Positions 12,347 through 25,589 of a stretch of DNA of 64,000 nt are shown here, one piece after another. Under the pieces are notes generated by a model. It was not told the DNA's origin. It did no database searches and saw nothing but the letters and a program-made list of their open reading frames with translations. Source of the DNA: Cylindrobasidium torrendii FP15055 ss-10 (lineage: Eukaryota; Basidiomycota; Agaricomycetes; Agaricales; Physalacriaceae); NCBI GenBank assembly GCA_000934385.1, contig KN880443.1:63365-127364 (forward strand). Direction: 5' to 3'. Within the stretch, counting starts at the first letter, position 1. Each line of letters starts with the position of its first letter. The position numbers and the translations under genes are program-made.

Positions 12347-15300
12347 TTAATCCCGAAAGATACAGTAGTCTGGCAACCAGCCCCGGTTGACCTCTTTGAC
12401 CTTCCCACCCGGCGCGCGTGCCCACAGGCGCCTCCTCAAAGAACGCCGCTCCTGTGCTGAAGCCTCCTCACTCCTCGAACCAGTCAGAGAAAGGAAACGA
12501 AGACTGGTGTAGCGCTCGAACAATGCACTTGCATAGGCCCGTTCAATCTCGTCTACCCCATCGTCCATTGGATAATCCCGTCTTCGTGGACGACATGTGA
12601 AGTAGCTGAAGGTCATGATAAGGACGTCCAAATTGGACAATGCTGAGGTTAGCGGATCAAGGAATGTGTACTGCCAAATGTCAGCTCTACCGAAAGTCGT
12701 GTGGTGGGAAGGTATCTACCACGTCTTCAAGTTCGGCAGACATCCAGTCGATGCCGTCGCCCTGGAATCCTGCATTCTCTAACTCGACACACCGTAATGC
12801 GGGGTACATGATGCCGATGGACTGTGCAATGGGCACGAGCTGCTCTTGTGTATACCAGCTCTCCGCGGACCAGTCTCTCGCCAGCCGAATGCCTTGCACG
12901 TGCGGCGACACCGTCTGCAGAGATTCCGGCGTCAGCAACGCAGACAAAGGCCCCCGCCCTAATAAGTCCCGAACATCCATCGTGACCCTTTGTACGCTCA
13001 AGGGAAGCTGGCCTGGTTTGTACGCCGTAATGTCCAGCTCAACCAAGTTTGGACAAGCAAACTCGAGGTCGAGTGTTGACCCCGTAAGCTGTGGCCACGT
13101 CTCGTCCAAGTTATGGTGTCCAGCGTGCGAGCGGCGGGGGCGGAGGACAAGCAGCCTGAGGCCTGGGAAGCACCGTAGTAACCACAGCTGCAGGTCGCGG
13201 GGTGGTATGTCACATTCGAGGTCCAACTCTTCGACCCTCTGCAGAATAGGAAACATGTTCAGCGCGCCTAAGTCATCCTGGCTCACATGAAGCATTGCGA
13301 ACTCCAGCGTCGCTGCACACGGCCGAAGAAGCGAAGACACTGGGATCGACGTGTGGTCACCGGTGACTGGCGGGTGAAAAGCGTCGTATCGGTTGATACT
13401 GAATGTGCGCAGGTGGGTCTCTCGGTCGGTGTCGATGGATGGGAGCGCGTTCAAAAACGCGTCGGCACCATCGGCGAGGTGATAGGTTGTGTACGTGAAC
13501 GTTAGTGCAAGGTCTCGCATACATGGATATTGCTGCGCAAGCCCAGCAACCAAGCGCCGTAGGGCGTCCTGGGACACACCCGAGGCTTTCTCCCCCGAAA
13601 GCTCGCTTGCCATTGACAAATTCAGCCTCATACTGGAGAGATTGGGTAGTGCGGCAGCCAGAGGCGACGTGAGAGGGAGCGCGTAGCTATAAAAGGAGAG
13701 CATTCTGGGGTTGTCGTATCCGACGGTTTGCAAGGGCATCACGCGGATGTGCGAGCGTAAATCAGGCCGCGCAAGGAGCTGGCGGTGAAGGCTAATAAAG
13801 GCGGACAACCCTGTGCGCTCTGAGGGCCATCCAGAATCTGAGCTAAAAGCTGGGGGCACTGGGCTCGGGCGTGTCATCAGCTCCATGGGGTTTTCGTATA
13901 TCCTTGGAGTACAAAGCCGATGCAAGGATGTGCATACTTTAGACAAAGCAACAACCGAGTCGAGTGGGAGAAAGTTGATTATGTGGAGCAAGAGTTCAGG
14001 GGGTAAGTCGAGAAAACGCGATAGCTGCACGGCCCGTTCGGGGACGTTTGAAAACTGTGAAGCGATGCTGCTTTCCAGCATGAACGATGCAGGGGTCATC
14101 GATAGCTCAAACAAGAGTGTTTGCTCCGCTGTTGGCGGTGGCGGCAGCAATTCTGGCGAAGGAGTGTATGGCGGTGAACTCGATGGCATGGGAGGGTGCC
14201 AAGTCGTCCGTGTCAATGGATGCCCAAGGATATCCAAAGTATTGTGAACTTTGTCGAGCAACCGCGGGGCGAGGAAGAACATGGGCGCTGGTCCGTCTCT
14301 GCCTTGTTCGGTCGTGATATCGATGGCCTTGTTCCGGTCGGAGGCAGCAATCATGACAGTCCACCAAGCGACCACGACGTCCAAACATTGCTGTTTGTAC
14401 TCGGCACGCAATCTCGCATCATGTTCTTTCCTGTCCGAATCCGTAGATGCTCTCCAGAATTCGCAATGCAAGCTGTCGTGGTTGTCGAGAAACCAGTCGT
14501 CGGACGCGATGGGGGGTATCGCCCCGGGTGGTATTCCGGCGGGCATTGGCGGGGGAGGTGTTGGAGGAGTTACAGGCCCAACACGTGGATTGACATGGCA
14601 GATGCCATACCACGAAGGAAACGAGGTGAAGCGACGTACTGCCCCATTTTCCAGCGCAACAGGTCCTTGATCAAGCTCCTCGAAAACGCAAAGCAGAATG
14701 TAGTAAGCCAGTGTGAGTTGTATATAGTTGTCAAGCAGTGATCCAAATGGAATGTGGAACGGAAAAGCTATTATTGCACGAGTTAGGGTTATTGGTCAAC
14801 TGTGAGAGTAGAACTGACGTGGTGGGCCTGGTGGGTTAGCATTTGCAAAGTTCCAACCGCCGCCATTTCGTGCGTTGACAGTGTTCAGACGATAGAGCGG
14901 GACGCGGGCGTGATGCGCAAGATAGAGGAAGGATGGCAGGTGGTGGAAGGGACCGCGGGGATCCGTAAGCGCCTGGAGGAAGAGGATGACTGGTTTGTAG
15001 GACATGAAGGAGAGCGTCTCCCATGTGCGGCGCCGGGCATAGCGCCTGAGCGGCGAATCAGTAAAAGCGGGGCCCTCTCTGTGCTCCAGCAGGTGCGCGC
15101 ATCCGTCCATCAGGTCATCCGCGAACAAGTTCTCGTCAGCAACGCCATGCGCGGCCCAAGTGTCCACGGACGCATTGGGTTTCGGCATTTCGGCCAGCTT
15201 CTTGCGCGCTGCCTTGTCGATTTCTTGCTCTAGCGACTGGGCGATTCCATCGACTACCTTTCGGCGCGCCTCATCATCAGCAGGAAACCGTGCATACATC

Positions 15301-15666
15301 CCGAGCAGATCGTCCCCTTGCTGAGCCAGCAACACATGCTTGTTGAGGTCTACGTAGTTGCAAATAAGTGAAACTCCTTTGTATTCATTGTTAGTTAGAC
15401 CAACCTTTCCACCCGCAACCTGACATGGTCGCCAAAGGAAGAAAGCAGTTCGCCGGTGGCAGTGCGGCACGTTAACTTGTCCCGTGACTCTCGCGACATA
15501 AGTCCCGCAACCGGCGGATGAACTTCGCCCTTTTCTCCCTCCCGTCCAACATGCTTCTCGAGGTTTCGAGGATACTTCGACGCACAGAACCTTGCACAGA
15601 ACTGTTGCTACCTTGCCCCCAATTCATCATAACTATTCCGGTCTCCGACCCTGAAGGAATACCCAC
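12347..15666 (-). CDS. F-box protein fused to an uncharacterised N-terminal region
   Basis: Reading leftward from about 15666, an N-terminal region (for example FIRRLRDLC, then TAFFLWRPCQ and NYVDLNKHVLLAQQGDDLLG) runs to GPP at about 14818. It splices over the intron ending near 14769 into an open frame (PFPFHIPFGSLLDNYIQLTL) that continues without a stop or ATG into the long ORF from 14546. That ORF has Pro-rich linkers and a clear F-box (LDLPPELLLHIINFLPLDSV). An LRR-like C-terminal half follows, and a last intron at 12719-12671 leads to the final exon ending at 12347. I recognise the F-box but not the N-terminal family. Two genes merged by read-through is the alternative. The exact 5' end is unresolved: the frame from 15666 must shift before about 15470. 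Confidence 0.6.
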
Positions 15667-15918
15667 GACTCACGTCGGATTGCGATAAGTAGCCAAAGTG
15701 TATCTGTTGTTATCAGGCTTTTCTTTAGTTCAGCAGACATACCTTCAAGAGCTTGTCTTGTGCAACAACTCCAGGTTCTGAGTTTATTCATTTAATGCCC
15801 GTCTATAAAAGCCGCACTTGCGGGTTTGATCCGTTGCCCAAAATGGCGATGAACGCCAGCAGGATTTGGTTCCGGATCGGTGCACGCCGAGCATGTATTG
15901 CAGACATACGTGAGCTAG

Positions 15919-17726
15919 TCATGTCCTACGTTCCAATATAACTAGTTGTTCAATCCTTTTAATCGAAGCTATGCCCCGCATCTTCCCCATTGCAGGCATG
16001 CTAAACGAATTTCCACCATACCCGAATATCGTTTCCGTAGTGCGCCATGCACCAGGTATATGACCCCCTGCCTCTGCGATAAGGTGCGTGAATTTTCCAG
16101 ACCCGGCTAGTTTCTTGACCGAAAGACCCTCCTCTTTGCTGTACCTCCAATTTCCGCGCTCCTGGGTGAATAGAGACGCCCCGGTCTGTGCAGCAAGGTT
16201 GCAGATATGGAGGGAGACAGGCTCTATATGCGCGCGCACGCATCAGCTCTGCTCCGGGAAGTGAGTATATAGAACGGACCAGAAGTATTCGCATAATGCT
16301 CGTGGAAAACCCGCATGGCTTCTCCTCCTGGGTAATTGGCAATGGAGGTACCCGTGCGCCAGCTCGTTACACCAAGCTGTAACAAGATAACGCCAAACGC
16401 GGCGGCAAATAATAGCCTCCCATAGATCGTACCCTTCCTCTTCGACACGCTGATCATGAAAGGTTCAGTGTTTGACCAAACAATCTCTGGGCGAATCGGC
16501 TTACAACCATCGCAGCCCCTTCGCTGCAGCAACATTGAAAATAGGGATCACATAGACCACAAACCGCCACTCCTTGTGACCCAATCCACTAATCAACAAC
16601 AAAAATGCCAGTGTTGGAAGCATGAACGTCCGAACACGGCTGTCAGCGATAGCGCCGACCATCCATAAAACGACGCTCGACATCAGTGCTTTCGGAAGAT
16701 ATCGAGTAAAGTACGCATGCGCGGGCTCAACGCCCCATTCTGCGCTTTTGCCTTGAACAACGTTGAAGTATATGCCCGCAAACTCGGGCCAAATGGGCGT
16801 GGGGCTGGCGTGAAAGTAGGTGTCCACAGCGACGGTCAGAGCAAGCGAGACGAAGGCCGATTTTAGGCCGATTTTGACGAGGCGAGAAAAGGAGACATAG
16901 CGCAGGAGTAGATATTGGATGCAAAGCGGGGCAAGCAGAAGCGCGACTTCCGCGCGGAAGACTACGCCAGCAAATGTAAGTAGTGCAAACATCCGTTCTA
17001 CACTTCTTTTCGACGGCTGTGTCGAGCCAGGTGGTCTTTCCAGCATACTCGCAATTGCCATGTTCACTAGAACCCGAATGAGCTCTCTATCGCAGATCAC
17101 ACTGTGGAAATGAACCTAGCGGAAGAGCGAACATATTCGGTAGAGTCCTGCCCATCCAGAACGGTAATTGGAATTGGGAGATCGTGAGCAGGACAAAGAA
17201 TAGCGCTGTCAATCTGCCAAAGCGTCTTGACACTACGCGTTGGATGGCGCACAGTCCGAGCGCGTTTGCTGTGGCAAGCACGAGCCTCACTGTTCACAGA
17301 TGATCAGATAAATTCCCCCCAAATGATGAAAGACACATACGCAAAACCTGCACATCCACACCCGACTGAACAAGGCCTGCGTGTGTTGCGGCCCATATCA
17401 CGGGCTTGGAAGCATAGGCTAGTACAACACTACCCACGAAGGTCCTCGGTACTGGAGAAGGGAATATGAAGTGATCGTACTTTCACCCCAGAATATGAGG
17501 GTGCGTAGTTCATCAGCATGCAATATGGGCGCACATTCGCGAGGGCACTCGGTGCGATACCAAACGTTAGAACATCGTGCGTCGCGTGCAAATTGAAGCT
17601 TTCTTCAACTTTGGTGTATGGAGCGAGAAGTACGTGGACGCATCCTGTCGCCAGGAGCGCGGCATCCAGCACAATGGCCATCGTTGTTTGAAAGAAAGCG
17701 CGTTCTGCCACGTGTCCATCATGCAC
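15919..17726 (-). CDS. ALG12: ALG12 alpha-1,6-mannosyltransferase (GT22), ER
   Basis: Six exons on the minus strand, joined in frame. The start region has [18 protein letters not shown], the conserved N-terminal GT22 signature. After the first intron comes [17 protein letters not shown], also diagnostic, then multiple hydrophobic helices and [19 protein letters not shown] containing the HKEWRF motif. Alg12 adds the eighth mannose to the lumenal dolichol-linked Man7GlcNAc2 precursor during N-glycan assembly. Total length is near 500 residues, slightly shorter than yeast Alg12. The Met at 17681 is an alternative start. The C-terminal exon ([14 protein letters not shown] onward) ends at 15919. 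Confidence 0.9.
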
Positions 17727-19027
17727 GCCTCAACGCGATCGAGTGGTTTGTGAACGGACCAACCAACGACTCATCTTCAGATATCGGCGGCGTAAGTATC
17801 TTGAAGGCTCCAGTCCCACATTCTTCCCAGCCAGGAAAAAAATCCAGATGCAAGAGTTTCTGGAAAATACGCGGATGAGCACCTTATGGTTCCTTAACAT
17901 ATAACTCGACAATACCGAAACTGGGGACAGGCGGCCATAGAAGGTTATTTCATGAGAGTCGCATGTGTATACACACTCCTGGGATGCGTTCCTGTCAAGA
18001 CCACCGTGGTACTACTACTAAGTCTGTAGGCTTCCGAGTCTTTCTGAATATAAATCTAGCCAGAGTTATAGGTATGGGCATACAATATCAATTCAGTCAG
18101 GCGAGCTCGCGGTCACGACCGAGCTACCTGCTGATGTCGAAGAACACGAGCCCAAATTATGCACCACGCAGGGCAAGGATCGTGCATTCAGTCGACGCCA
18201 CTTGCTGTCCCATGCAATGCAAGGGCCATTCAGCGGACATATAGTGCAAGAGCCATTCTGATTGGCTCTCATGACCTTCCAAGTTCCAGGCGCACTCCAG
18301 TGTCCCTTTCATAGAGAGAAGGTGAACTAGAGTGATGAATGTCGGATGAAGGCGAGCTCTGCCGCGGATTGGGGATAGAGGGCTGCCGAGTCGAGATCCG
18401 TAGAGGTTTCAATCGACTGGGGAGAACTTGGTGGCGAAGGCAGGGCGAAGGATCGCTCAATGGGTTGAGCAATACCCAGGACGCCACTGGAATGGCGTGT
18501 AGGCACCATTGTCATTGGTCCTGGAACTTCTGCAAGAGATTGTAGCTGCCAGAGCTGAAATCAATCGCGCTGACTGGGGCTGCAGCAGCGGATGGATTGG
18601 ATTGGATTGTGGGGCTTTGATTCGCTAGGGTGAACATGCCACCATCACATGTGGATTCCACTCTCCGATTTCGCATTCGAGAGCTTCTCTTTTGGTTAGT
18701 AATCATAACCAATGTGGAGTAGAGAGGCGGGCGTAGACCAGGTCGGGACACGTCGCTGGTCCCAAGTTTAGTGGAGTTTGCAAGGTATTAGTTAGTGATA
18801 TGTGAAGAGAAGGTGTAGTAGTGGGAAGTGGCCATTCAGCTTACCAAATATGTTCCGTGTGGCATTTTCTACAGAAACTATATAACTGAGGCGTACTTAA
18901 GTAGACATCGTCTCACTTTGAACAAAGGACACGGCGGGAACTCGGCGGGAAGCTGCTGTGCCGTGTGATCGTTCTGAGGCCTAGACCGGCCTGTCGGCCC
19001 GAATGCCAGACATTGATGTGAGCGTCG
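17727..19027. other. Intergenic with a possible small minus-strand gene (about 18327-18751)
   Basis: No recognised gene. On the minus strand, an ORF from 18751 (MSRPGLRPPLYSTLVM) could splice at an acceptor near 18563 into a Ser/Pro-rich exon (IAQPIERSFALPSPPSSPQS) that ends at 18327. Codon-like texture is weak and no family is recognised, so I do not call it a gene. Confidence 0.25.
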
Positions 19028-21454
19028 ATGAACTCGCCGTCTTACCGTCACCCACGATCTTTCAAGATGCTGGCCGTCGACCCCATGCCATCGATTTCGC
19101 ATGGAGGCCCGGCCAGCGCCTCCTCACTGCACATTCCGCCCTACACAGTCAAGACGACCAACCAAGTTCTCCGCTACGAGGGTAATCGCATAAACCAGTA
19201 CCGGCTTGGCGAAAAAATAGGAAAGGGACAGAACGGAACTGTTATAACGGCGACTATGGACAATGATGACGAGACAGAGACAGTGGTGGTGCGTGCTCGC
19301 CGCGTGCGCCGTCCGCTCCGCACGCTCATACAGCTCCACACAGGCCATCAAATTCGTCCGCCGTGAGAGTCGGCAGGGCAAGACGAACAAGCGCTACGAA
19401 CTTCTGCGGCAAAAGAACTTTCCGCGCTCAGAAAACCATACCACGGTCGGCGACGCCATTCACTCCGAAGAAAATCGCATTCGCAAGGAGATTGCCGTCA
19501 TGAAGAAACTCTTCCACCCACATATCGTCCAACTCTACGAAGTCCTCGATGACCGGCTCATTCAAACCATCTATCTCGGTGCGTTCCAGCCCGCTACCCA
19601 CTTGCCCCGACTAACCTCCCACCCAGTGATGGAGTACTGCGAAGGCGGCGAAGTCGAGTGGAAAGACCACAACAATCAGCCCACCTCCTCGCTCGAACAG
19701 ACTCGGCGCATCATGCGTGATGCTATCCAAGGCCTAGACTACCGTTTGTCATCCCTTTCGGACCCACTTTCCATTGCTCACTATCGCGCAGTACACACGC
19801 AAGGAATCATTCACCGCGACATCAAGCCAGCTAATCTACTATGGACAAAAGACCGTGCGCATGTGAAGATAGCCGACTTTGGGTCCGCCCATTTCTCGTA
19901 CGCCCAACGGCTGGGTGCGCTTGGCGGCGCGGCGGCCAATGGCGATGACCCAAACGACGATAAATTATTCTGGGATGACAAAGCGCTGGCTAAAAAGGCT
20001 GGCACCCCCATGTTCATGGCACCCGAAGTCATCTTTGACTCTGTGTTCCGCGAGCCCGAAGACGTGGAACCTGAGCAGCCCATCACCAAGGCCATTGACG
20101 TGTGGTCGCTGGGGGTCACCTTCTACTGCCTCCTTTTCGGAGATGTGCCGTTTCATAATACCGATGGTGGCCTAACGGGGGAATTCCAGATCTATCGTCT
20201 GATTCACAACGAGGAGTGGGAGCCCAGAGAGTTTATGGGGCGTGAGCAAATCCCAACCCAGCTAGGCAAAGAGGACGAGGACTCCGAGCCTGGTATCATC
20301 CTCCACCTTCTTTACCATTTCCTGGAGAAGTATGTGACGCATAGGATCACCCTCGACGAGGTCAAGGTGCGCTGGTCAGTAGTCCACATGGCACAAAACT
20401 GACGCATCTCTCTTAGACGAATCCATGGTTCTCAAGCGACCTGCCCAATCCTGTTGTATGGATGCAGTCGGGCGTACCCCAAATATCCGTCTCTACAGAA
20501 GATACCGAGGTTGCTATCCAGGTCACCGACATGAAGATTTGGACAAAGGTCGCCCAGGGTGTCTCCAAGGGCTTCAACTCGCTCATCCTAGGCTTCCGGC
20601 GCGACCGAACGCATCGCGAAAACAGGGACCGGGGCAGGCGTCGTGACAAGGACAAGACTACCTCCAAGTTGACGTCTGGCCACAAGCTCCTGCGCCACCA
20701 GACGGACAACGGTCCCCGGCATCGGCCTCGGCAAATGGGAGGGAAGCAACGTGAGAGCTCAGTCGGTCACCTCAGGAGCTTCGCGAACCTCAGCAGACCC
20801 ACATCCCGCAAGGATCCAGCGCCTTCGAAACGTTCCTCGAAAACGCAGATTTGGCCAGCGTCGAGATCGTCTCAATGTACAACTCCCACTGGCTCTCCGG
20901 AAGACAGCGACACGGGTACAAGGAGCTCTAGGCGAGCAGGACCTTCATTCATCGTGCGTAAAAGTGAGGAGGCGCTTGGCTACAACAGCGGCGGTGCTCG
21001 AGTGGACTATCCTGGCGGCCATCTCGAACGCGCGCGGCGTGTATCAAGCTGGGACCATCCGCAAGAGCTCCGAGGCGACGGCTTCCTGGACGCCATCGAT
21101 GCAAGAATATCTTGTGATGAAGAGCCGTTGGAGTTCAAAAGCACTTCGAGCGACGAGCTGGAGCTAGATGATGGGGATGAACCGAAGGCACGGCGGATAC
21201 CCTACCATCTACAGGGAGAGTTGTATCCGTCACGGAGCAGAGAGAAAACGCCATCACCCTTGCCACCACCGAGGGTGAACTCAGCCTCGAGTGATGAAGG
21301 TGAGGATTACGGGATGGTGTCACACCTACACCCGGGTGGGGACTTGGACGCGCCGCTCCCCAGTGACTCGGACGAGACGGATTCAGATTTCGAAGACGGT
21401 GATGAAGAGGGCGGTGTTTCGATTCAATTTGGCAGACGACGCGTCGCGACATGA
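19028..21454 (+). CDS. CaMKK/SNF1-activating-type Ser/Thr protein kinase
   Basis: Five exons (19028-19288, 19344-19578, 19627-19743, 19792-20366, 20417-21454) give 741 aa. The kinase domain shows the Gly loop IGKGQNGTV, the ATP lysine in VAIKFVRR and EIAVMKKLFHPHIVQLYEV. The catalytic loop is IIHRDIKPANLL, the Mg loop IADFGSA, and the activation end GTPMFMAPEV. The extra segment between DFG and APE and the style of the sequence match fungal relatives of Sak1/Elm1/Ssp1, which phosphorylate AMPK/Snf1; that assignment is inference. The C-terminal 330 residues are basic, then Ser-rich and acidic, probably disordered and regulatory. A Met at 19067 is an alternative start. Confidence 0.9.
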
Positions 21455-21870
21455 CGCCCCACCATGGACTAACACTTTGGATTCCATTCATGCATCTGCT
21501 CATTGTACCAGTACATATATCCCCGCTCCGTCTTTCTATCACCCCTCGCTACCTTGTGGGACGATTCCAGTTTTCCGTGATACCAATCTTTGTATGTACA
21601 CTTTGTCTTGTTTCTGTTAGACTCTTTCCAGACTTTGTTGCATCCATCCACAACCACATTATAGAGATAGCGCTAGCTATGTATATTTAGTACCTACTGT
21701 TCACTTATCATTTCATAGACGGAATATATCAGCCTTCAAGGGGACAGACGTCCCCACCAATCGAACACAATGGACGTGATCGGCCGAGGCAAGGATTAAA
21801 GCGATTGATGAATGGATGACTCACAAGATCGGCTTCATCGACTCAACTCCCATTTACAGGTCTTCGAACA
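21455..21870. other. Short intergenic region between two same-strand genes
   Basis: Contains the 3' flank of the kinase gene and the leader of the aminotransferase gene. An acceptor-like CAG at 21857-21859, just before the ATG at 21871, hints at an intron in the 5' leader. No coding signal. Confidence 0.4.
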
Positions 21871-23722
21871 ATGGCGGACGCTCTCAAATACTTACCGGAA
21901 TCGTACTACACCCGCTACCTCAGCGAAGGTGCCAAAAGCCGCAAGCCGAGTCCCAGTCAGTCTCCTGCCATTCTATGATGGCCCACGCGGGTTCTACTAC
22001 TACGAATGGTAGCTGATGATAGTCCTTCGTCCCTAGTCCGTGGCCTCTTCCCTCTTGAAGCCACCCCAGGCGTGCTCTCGCTCCTTGCTGGGAAGCCAAA
22101 TGAAGAGACCTTCCCCTTTACGTCGATGAATTTCGCCGTTCGCTCCCCGTTGGACCACTCGGTGGACATCCCCATCACGCTCAGCCCAGCCCAATTGGCA
22201 AAGGGCCTTCAGTACAGCGAGACCGGGGGCATCCCAGCACTGTGTGCTTGGCTAAATGCTTTCCAAGAGCGTGTACACGGCAGGAAGGCGCACGGCGAGG
22301 GCTGGCGCCTCTCCGTAGGCTCTGGTTCCCAGGACTTGATTTACAAGGTATGCTGTGAGGGTTCTTGATTTCATCTCCACCGTCCCCAAGTGTCCGCGGG
22401 GTGTCGATAGATAGTCTTTCGGCCGAAACGTCGCTCTCGTTTCCCTGTCTGTACCGAAATTTACGTTTTGCGTAGGCGTGTACGGCGCTCATCGACCCCG
22501 GTGATTCTATGCTTGTTGAGACGCCCTGCTACGCGTAAGTTTATTCACCCTCGTTTTTACGGTAGATGAATCTGTGTACGATCTAGCGGTGTAATCCCCA
22601 TCTTCCAAGGGCTTCATGCAAACATGGTCGGTATGTGCTATCCTGCTGATTTTGCCGTCGGCTCGTTTGCTAACTTGTCCTTTGAAGAGGTCGATGCAGA
22701 CGCGCATGGCATCAAATCGAGCACTCTGCGTACCATCCTCGAAAACTGGCCGCAAGACAAGCCCAAGCCCAAGGTGCTCTACACCGTCCCAGTGCGTCTA
22801 ACTCTTCATTGTTTTTGCTTTAATGCGACATTGAACAATATTTAGTATGGCGGAAATCCTACAGGCATGACTGCTTCGCTCGAACGTCGCAAGGAAGTCC
22901 TTGAACTTGCGCGCATTCATGAATTTATCATCCTCGAAGGCAAGTCATTCGAGTTCTTTTCAGCCAAGCTACGGACTGATCTTACCGTCCCAGACGACCC
23001 GTATTATTTCCTGTACTACGGTGACCACCCGCGGTACCCATCCTATTTCGAGTTAGAACAGCAAGAGCCCGAGGTCGGACGCGTATTGCGTTTCGACAGT
23101 TTCTCCAAGATTCTTTCTGCTGGTATCCGTATTGGTTTCGTCAGTGGTCCTGCGCCGCTTGTGCAGGCCATAGATATGCATGTGCGTCGACAGCACATCA
23201 ATGTCTCTCTTCTAAGCGGATCTTTAGACCGCATCGGCAAATCTACAGACAGCCTCGCTGACACAGGTCATCGTTGCTGCTCTTCTGGAGAAATGGGGTT
23301 TCGAGACCTTCATAACGCACACTGAATACGTCTCTGCATTTTACCGCAGGAGGAGGGATGTCTACAATGCGGCAATGGAGAAGTACCTCACTGGGCTGGC
23401 GGAGTGGGACTCTCCTGAGGCGGGCATGTTCTTTTGGTTTGTCTCTATCCTTCGCATTTGTGGTGCTGCACAACTTAAGACTCGTCTAAGGTTCAAGCTC
23501 AAGATTAAAGAGGGCGAAGAGGATTCGGAGAGTGTCATACGCACAAAGGCCTTCGAGAAGGGGGTCATCGCCTTGCCCGGGACGTCGTTCATCCCACTTG
23601 GGGCAAAGACCGCCTTCGTCCGCGCGTCGTTCAGTATCATCAAGGAGGAAGACATTGAAGAGTCCGTGCGCCGGTTGCGTGACGCTATCCTAGAGGCGCG
23701 CAAAGAGGCTGGCGTAGTGTAG
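21871..23722 (+). CDS. Class I/II PLP aminotransferase (ARO8 / kynurenine aminotransferase type)
   Basis: Nine exons give 446 aa: 21871-21955, 22037-22347, 22476-22534, 22587-22630, 22688-22791, 22846-22939, 22994-23181, 23228-23440, 23480-23722. Fold type I hallmarks are present: SRKPSPIRGLFPLE, GSGSQDLIYK, YTVPYGGNPTGMT, ILEDDPYYFLYYG and the PLP-lysine motif SFSKILSAGIRIGF. The C-terminal small domain has GMFFWF and TSFIPLG. The closest families are fungal aromatic-amino-acid, alpha-aminoadipate and kynurenine transaminases, which move the amino group to 2-oxoglutarate. Substrate preference cannot be read from the sequence. Intron 22940-22993 uses a GC donor (GCAAGT). The last intron is short (39 nt). 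Confidence 0.93.
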
Positions 23723-23773
23723 AATAGTCATTTAAATAATACGCCAAGGACTCATGCGATGTAGAATGTTTTC

Positions 23774-25108
23774 TCAAGCCTTCATTGCTTCTGCAAGTCT
23801 CATGACATCGCTTTCATAGTCTGCCAGTCCATACTTGGGCACCCATCCCAAGCGTCTTGCACAGGTAGCTGTGAACCGGGAGTTCCCACTCAGAACTGGA
23901 ATGATACCATACTACATGGCATTCAGTACTATCAGCTTCTGCCCCAAGGGAAAGACATACCAGCGGTCCAGGGAAGAACGTCTTGCACTCGTCGTCGGTC
24001 ATCGCACGTTCCTCGGCAGAGATATCCCCTGTGATGTATTTCGATGCAATGCGCGCTATTGAGCGCAGGTCCAGTTCAAAGCTCTCAGCGAAGTAGTACC
24101 CTTCAGGACCGTGTGGCTCGGTATCTAAATTGTCGAACACGGTCGTAATCAGGCTGGCCACTACAACCTATTTCAGTCTGCATTCGCCGCCAAATGGTCA
24201 CGGCGTACCGTCCTCGACGTGCGTGCACTCGGATTTGTTGAACCCACCACCAACAGTGACGACTTTGCCCCCAAGGGCCACAACTGGAGCGATGATTACC
24301 TGTGTAACAACATTGTTTTCCCTTTGGATGCCAGCCCTGCTCAAGACATTGTCGATAGCGCCGAACACGATGCTGGGCATTATGATATACGAGCCGAGGA
24401 AACCTTCAGAGAAAGAATCGTTAGGGTCAGCTCAACATATAAATATTGAGATTGCACACCTTCAGCGTCAGCCTTGAGCACTTCGAGGTCCACAGGGCGA
24501 TGAGGGTTCGTTGCGCGGATATTTGCCATCTCCTTCGTGTCCGCGTCGTCCCAGACCTTTTCCGAGGCGTAGGTGCCTCGAGCATCATCCATCAGCACTC
24601 CACCACCAGACTATAAAAGACTAAGCCAGCCATCCCACATGAATCCTGGAGATGCATACCACACGGATTAGAGGGAGTTTCTTCTTGGTCGCACCGAAGT
24701 GCCTCCTTACTACACTGAGGAGCGTTGCATTCCCTTCAGCATCGTCGCAGTTGAACTATGTGGACCCAGTCAGCCATGTTTATGACAATAACAATACGAC
24801 TCACAGCATCAATAATGACATCTGCGTCTTTGATACCTGTCTCGATAGCGGTGGCATCGGTCGCCGTGCCCAAGACAATGCTGACCGCGTGTAGGTTCAG
24901 CTGTTGAATTTTGCGCGCCTTGTCTTCATCGCGGACTAAGATGGTGATGTTGTATGCCTTCCGTTCGACCAGGCGTAAGAATACAGTTCCGCCGATGTAT
25001 CCTGTTGATGTGGTTTTAGAAAATCAGCTTTTTAGCTAGGGAAGGAAAAAATGGAATGCCAGACAGCGCACCTGTAGCGCCGATGATAAAGATGTTGGAA
25101 GGAGACAT
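23774..25108 (-). CDS. NmrA-like NAD(P)-binding Rossmann protein
   Basis: Several exons on the minus strand starting at 25108. The N terminus MSPSNIFIIGATG splices to YIGGTVFLRLVE, giving the dinucleotide motif GATGYIGG; then NITILVRDEDKARK, DADVIIDAV and IVFGAIDNVLSR follow. The C terminus reads FTATCARRLGWVPKYGLADY and ends at 23774. This is the atypical SDR (NmrA/PCBER-like) pattern with no obvious YxxxK catalytic motif, so it may be a redox sensor or reductase; function is not known. It is convergent with the aminotransferase gene, with 51 bp between stop codons. Confidence 0.82.
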
Positions 25109-25589
25109 GAAAGAGGAGGGAATTTAGAAGAAAGAGAGAAAGGCGGGTACTTAAACTCGTAGGTCCGCCTGGTACATACATAGAATGGATAGAAATCTCA
25201 TTGGTGAGGCTCAGAGTCAGCACTGGGTCAGCAACCCCCGAGAACTCGGGCTATGTATGCCCTCGCACCGTGATATTGGTGCTGTAGAAAATCTCGTCCT
25301 CACAAACCTTCATTTCCGTTCGGGATTTGGCCAAAGCTGGCTCACTATGTCGCAGCTTACAAGCATGCAATCGAGTTCTAAGGCCTTTTGGTGGGGCATA
25401 CATATACCAGGCACTGCCTGTACTCGTTTTCTGTTGGATGCAAACGCGCTCATAGTGCTGGTAGCCTGTGGAAATGGAATATGCACGCGGCAAACCAATG
25501 AAAGGAAGTCGGCCCGTGGATCCGAGCAACTGCAGCAGTCCTGCAGAATCCAGAGTCCAGACTTCAGACCAGTTTCATCTTCGACTACC

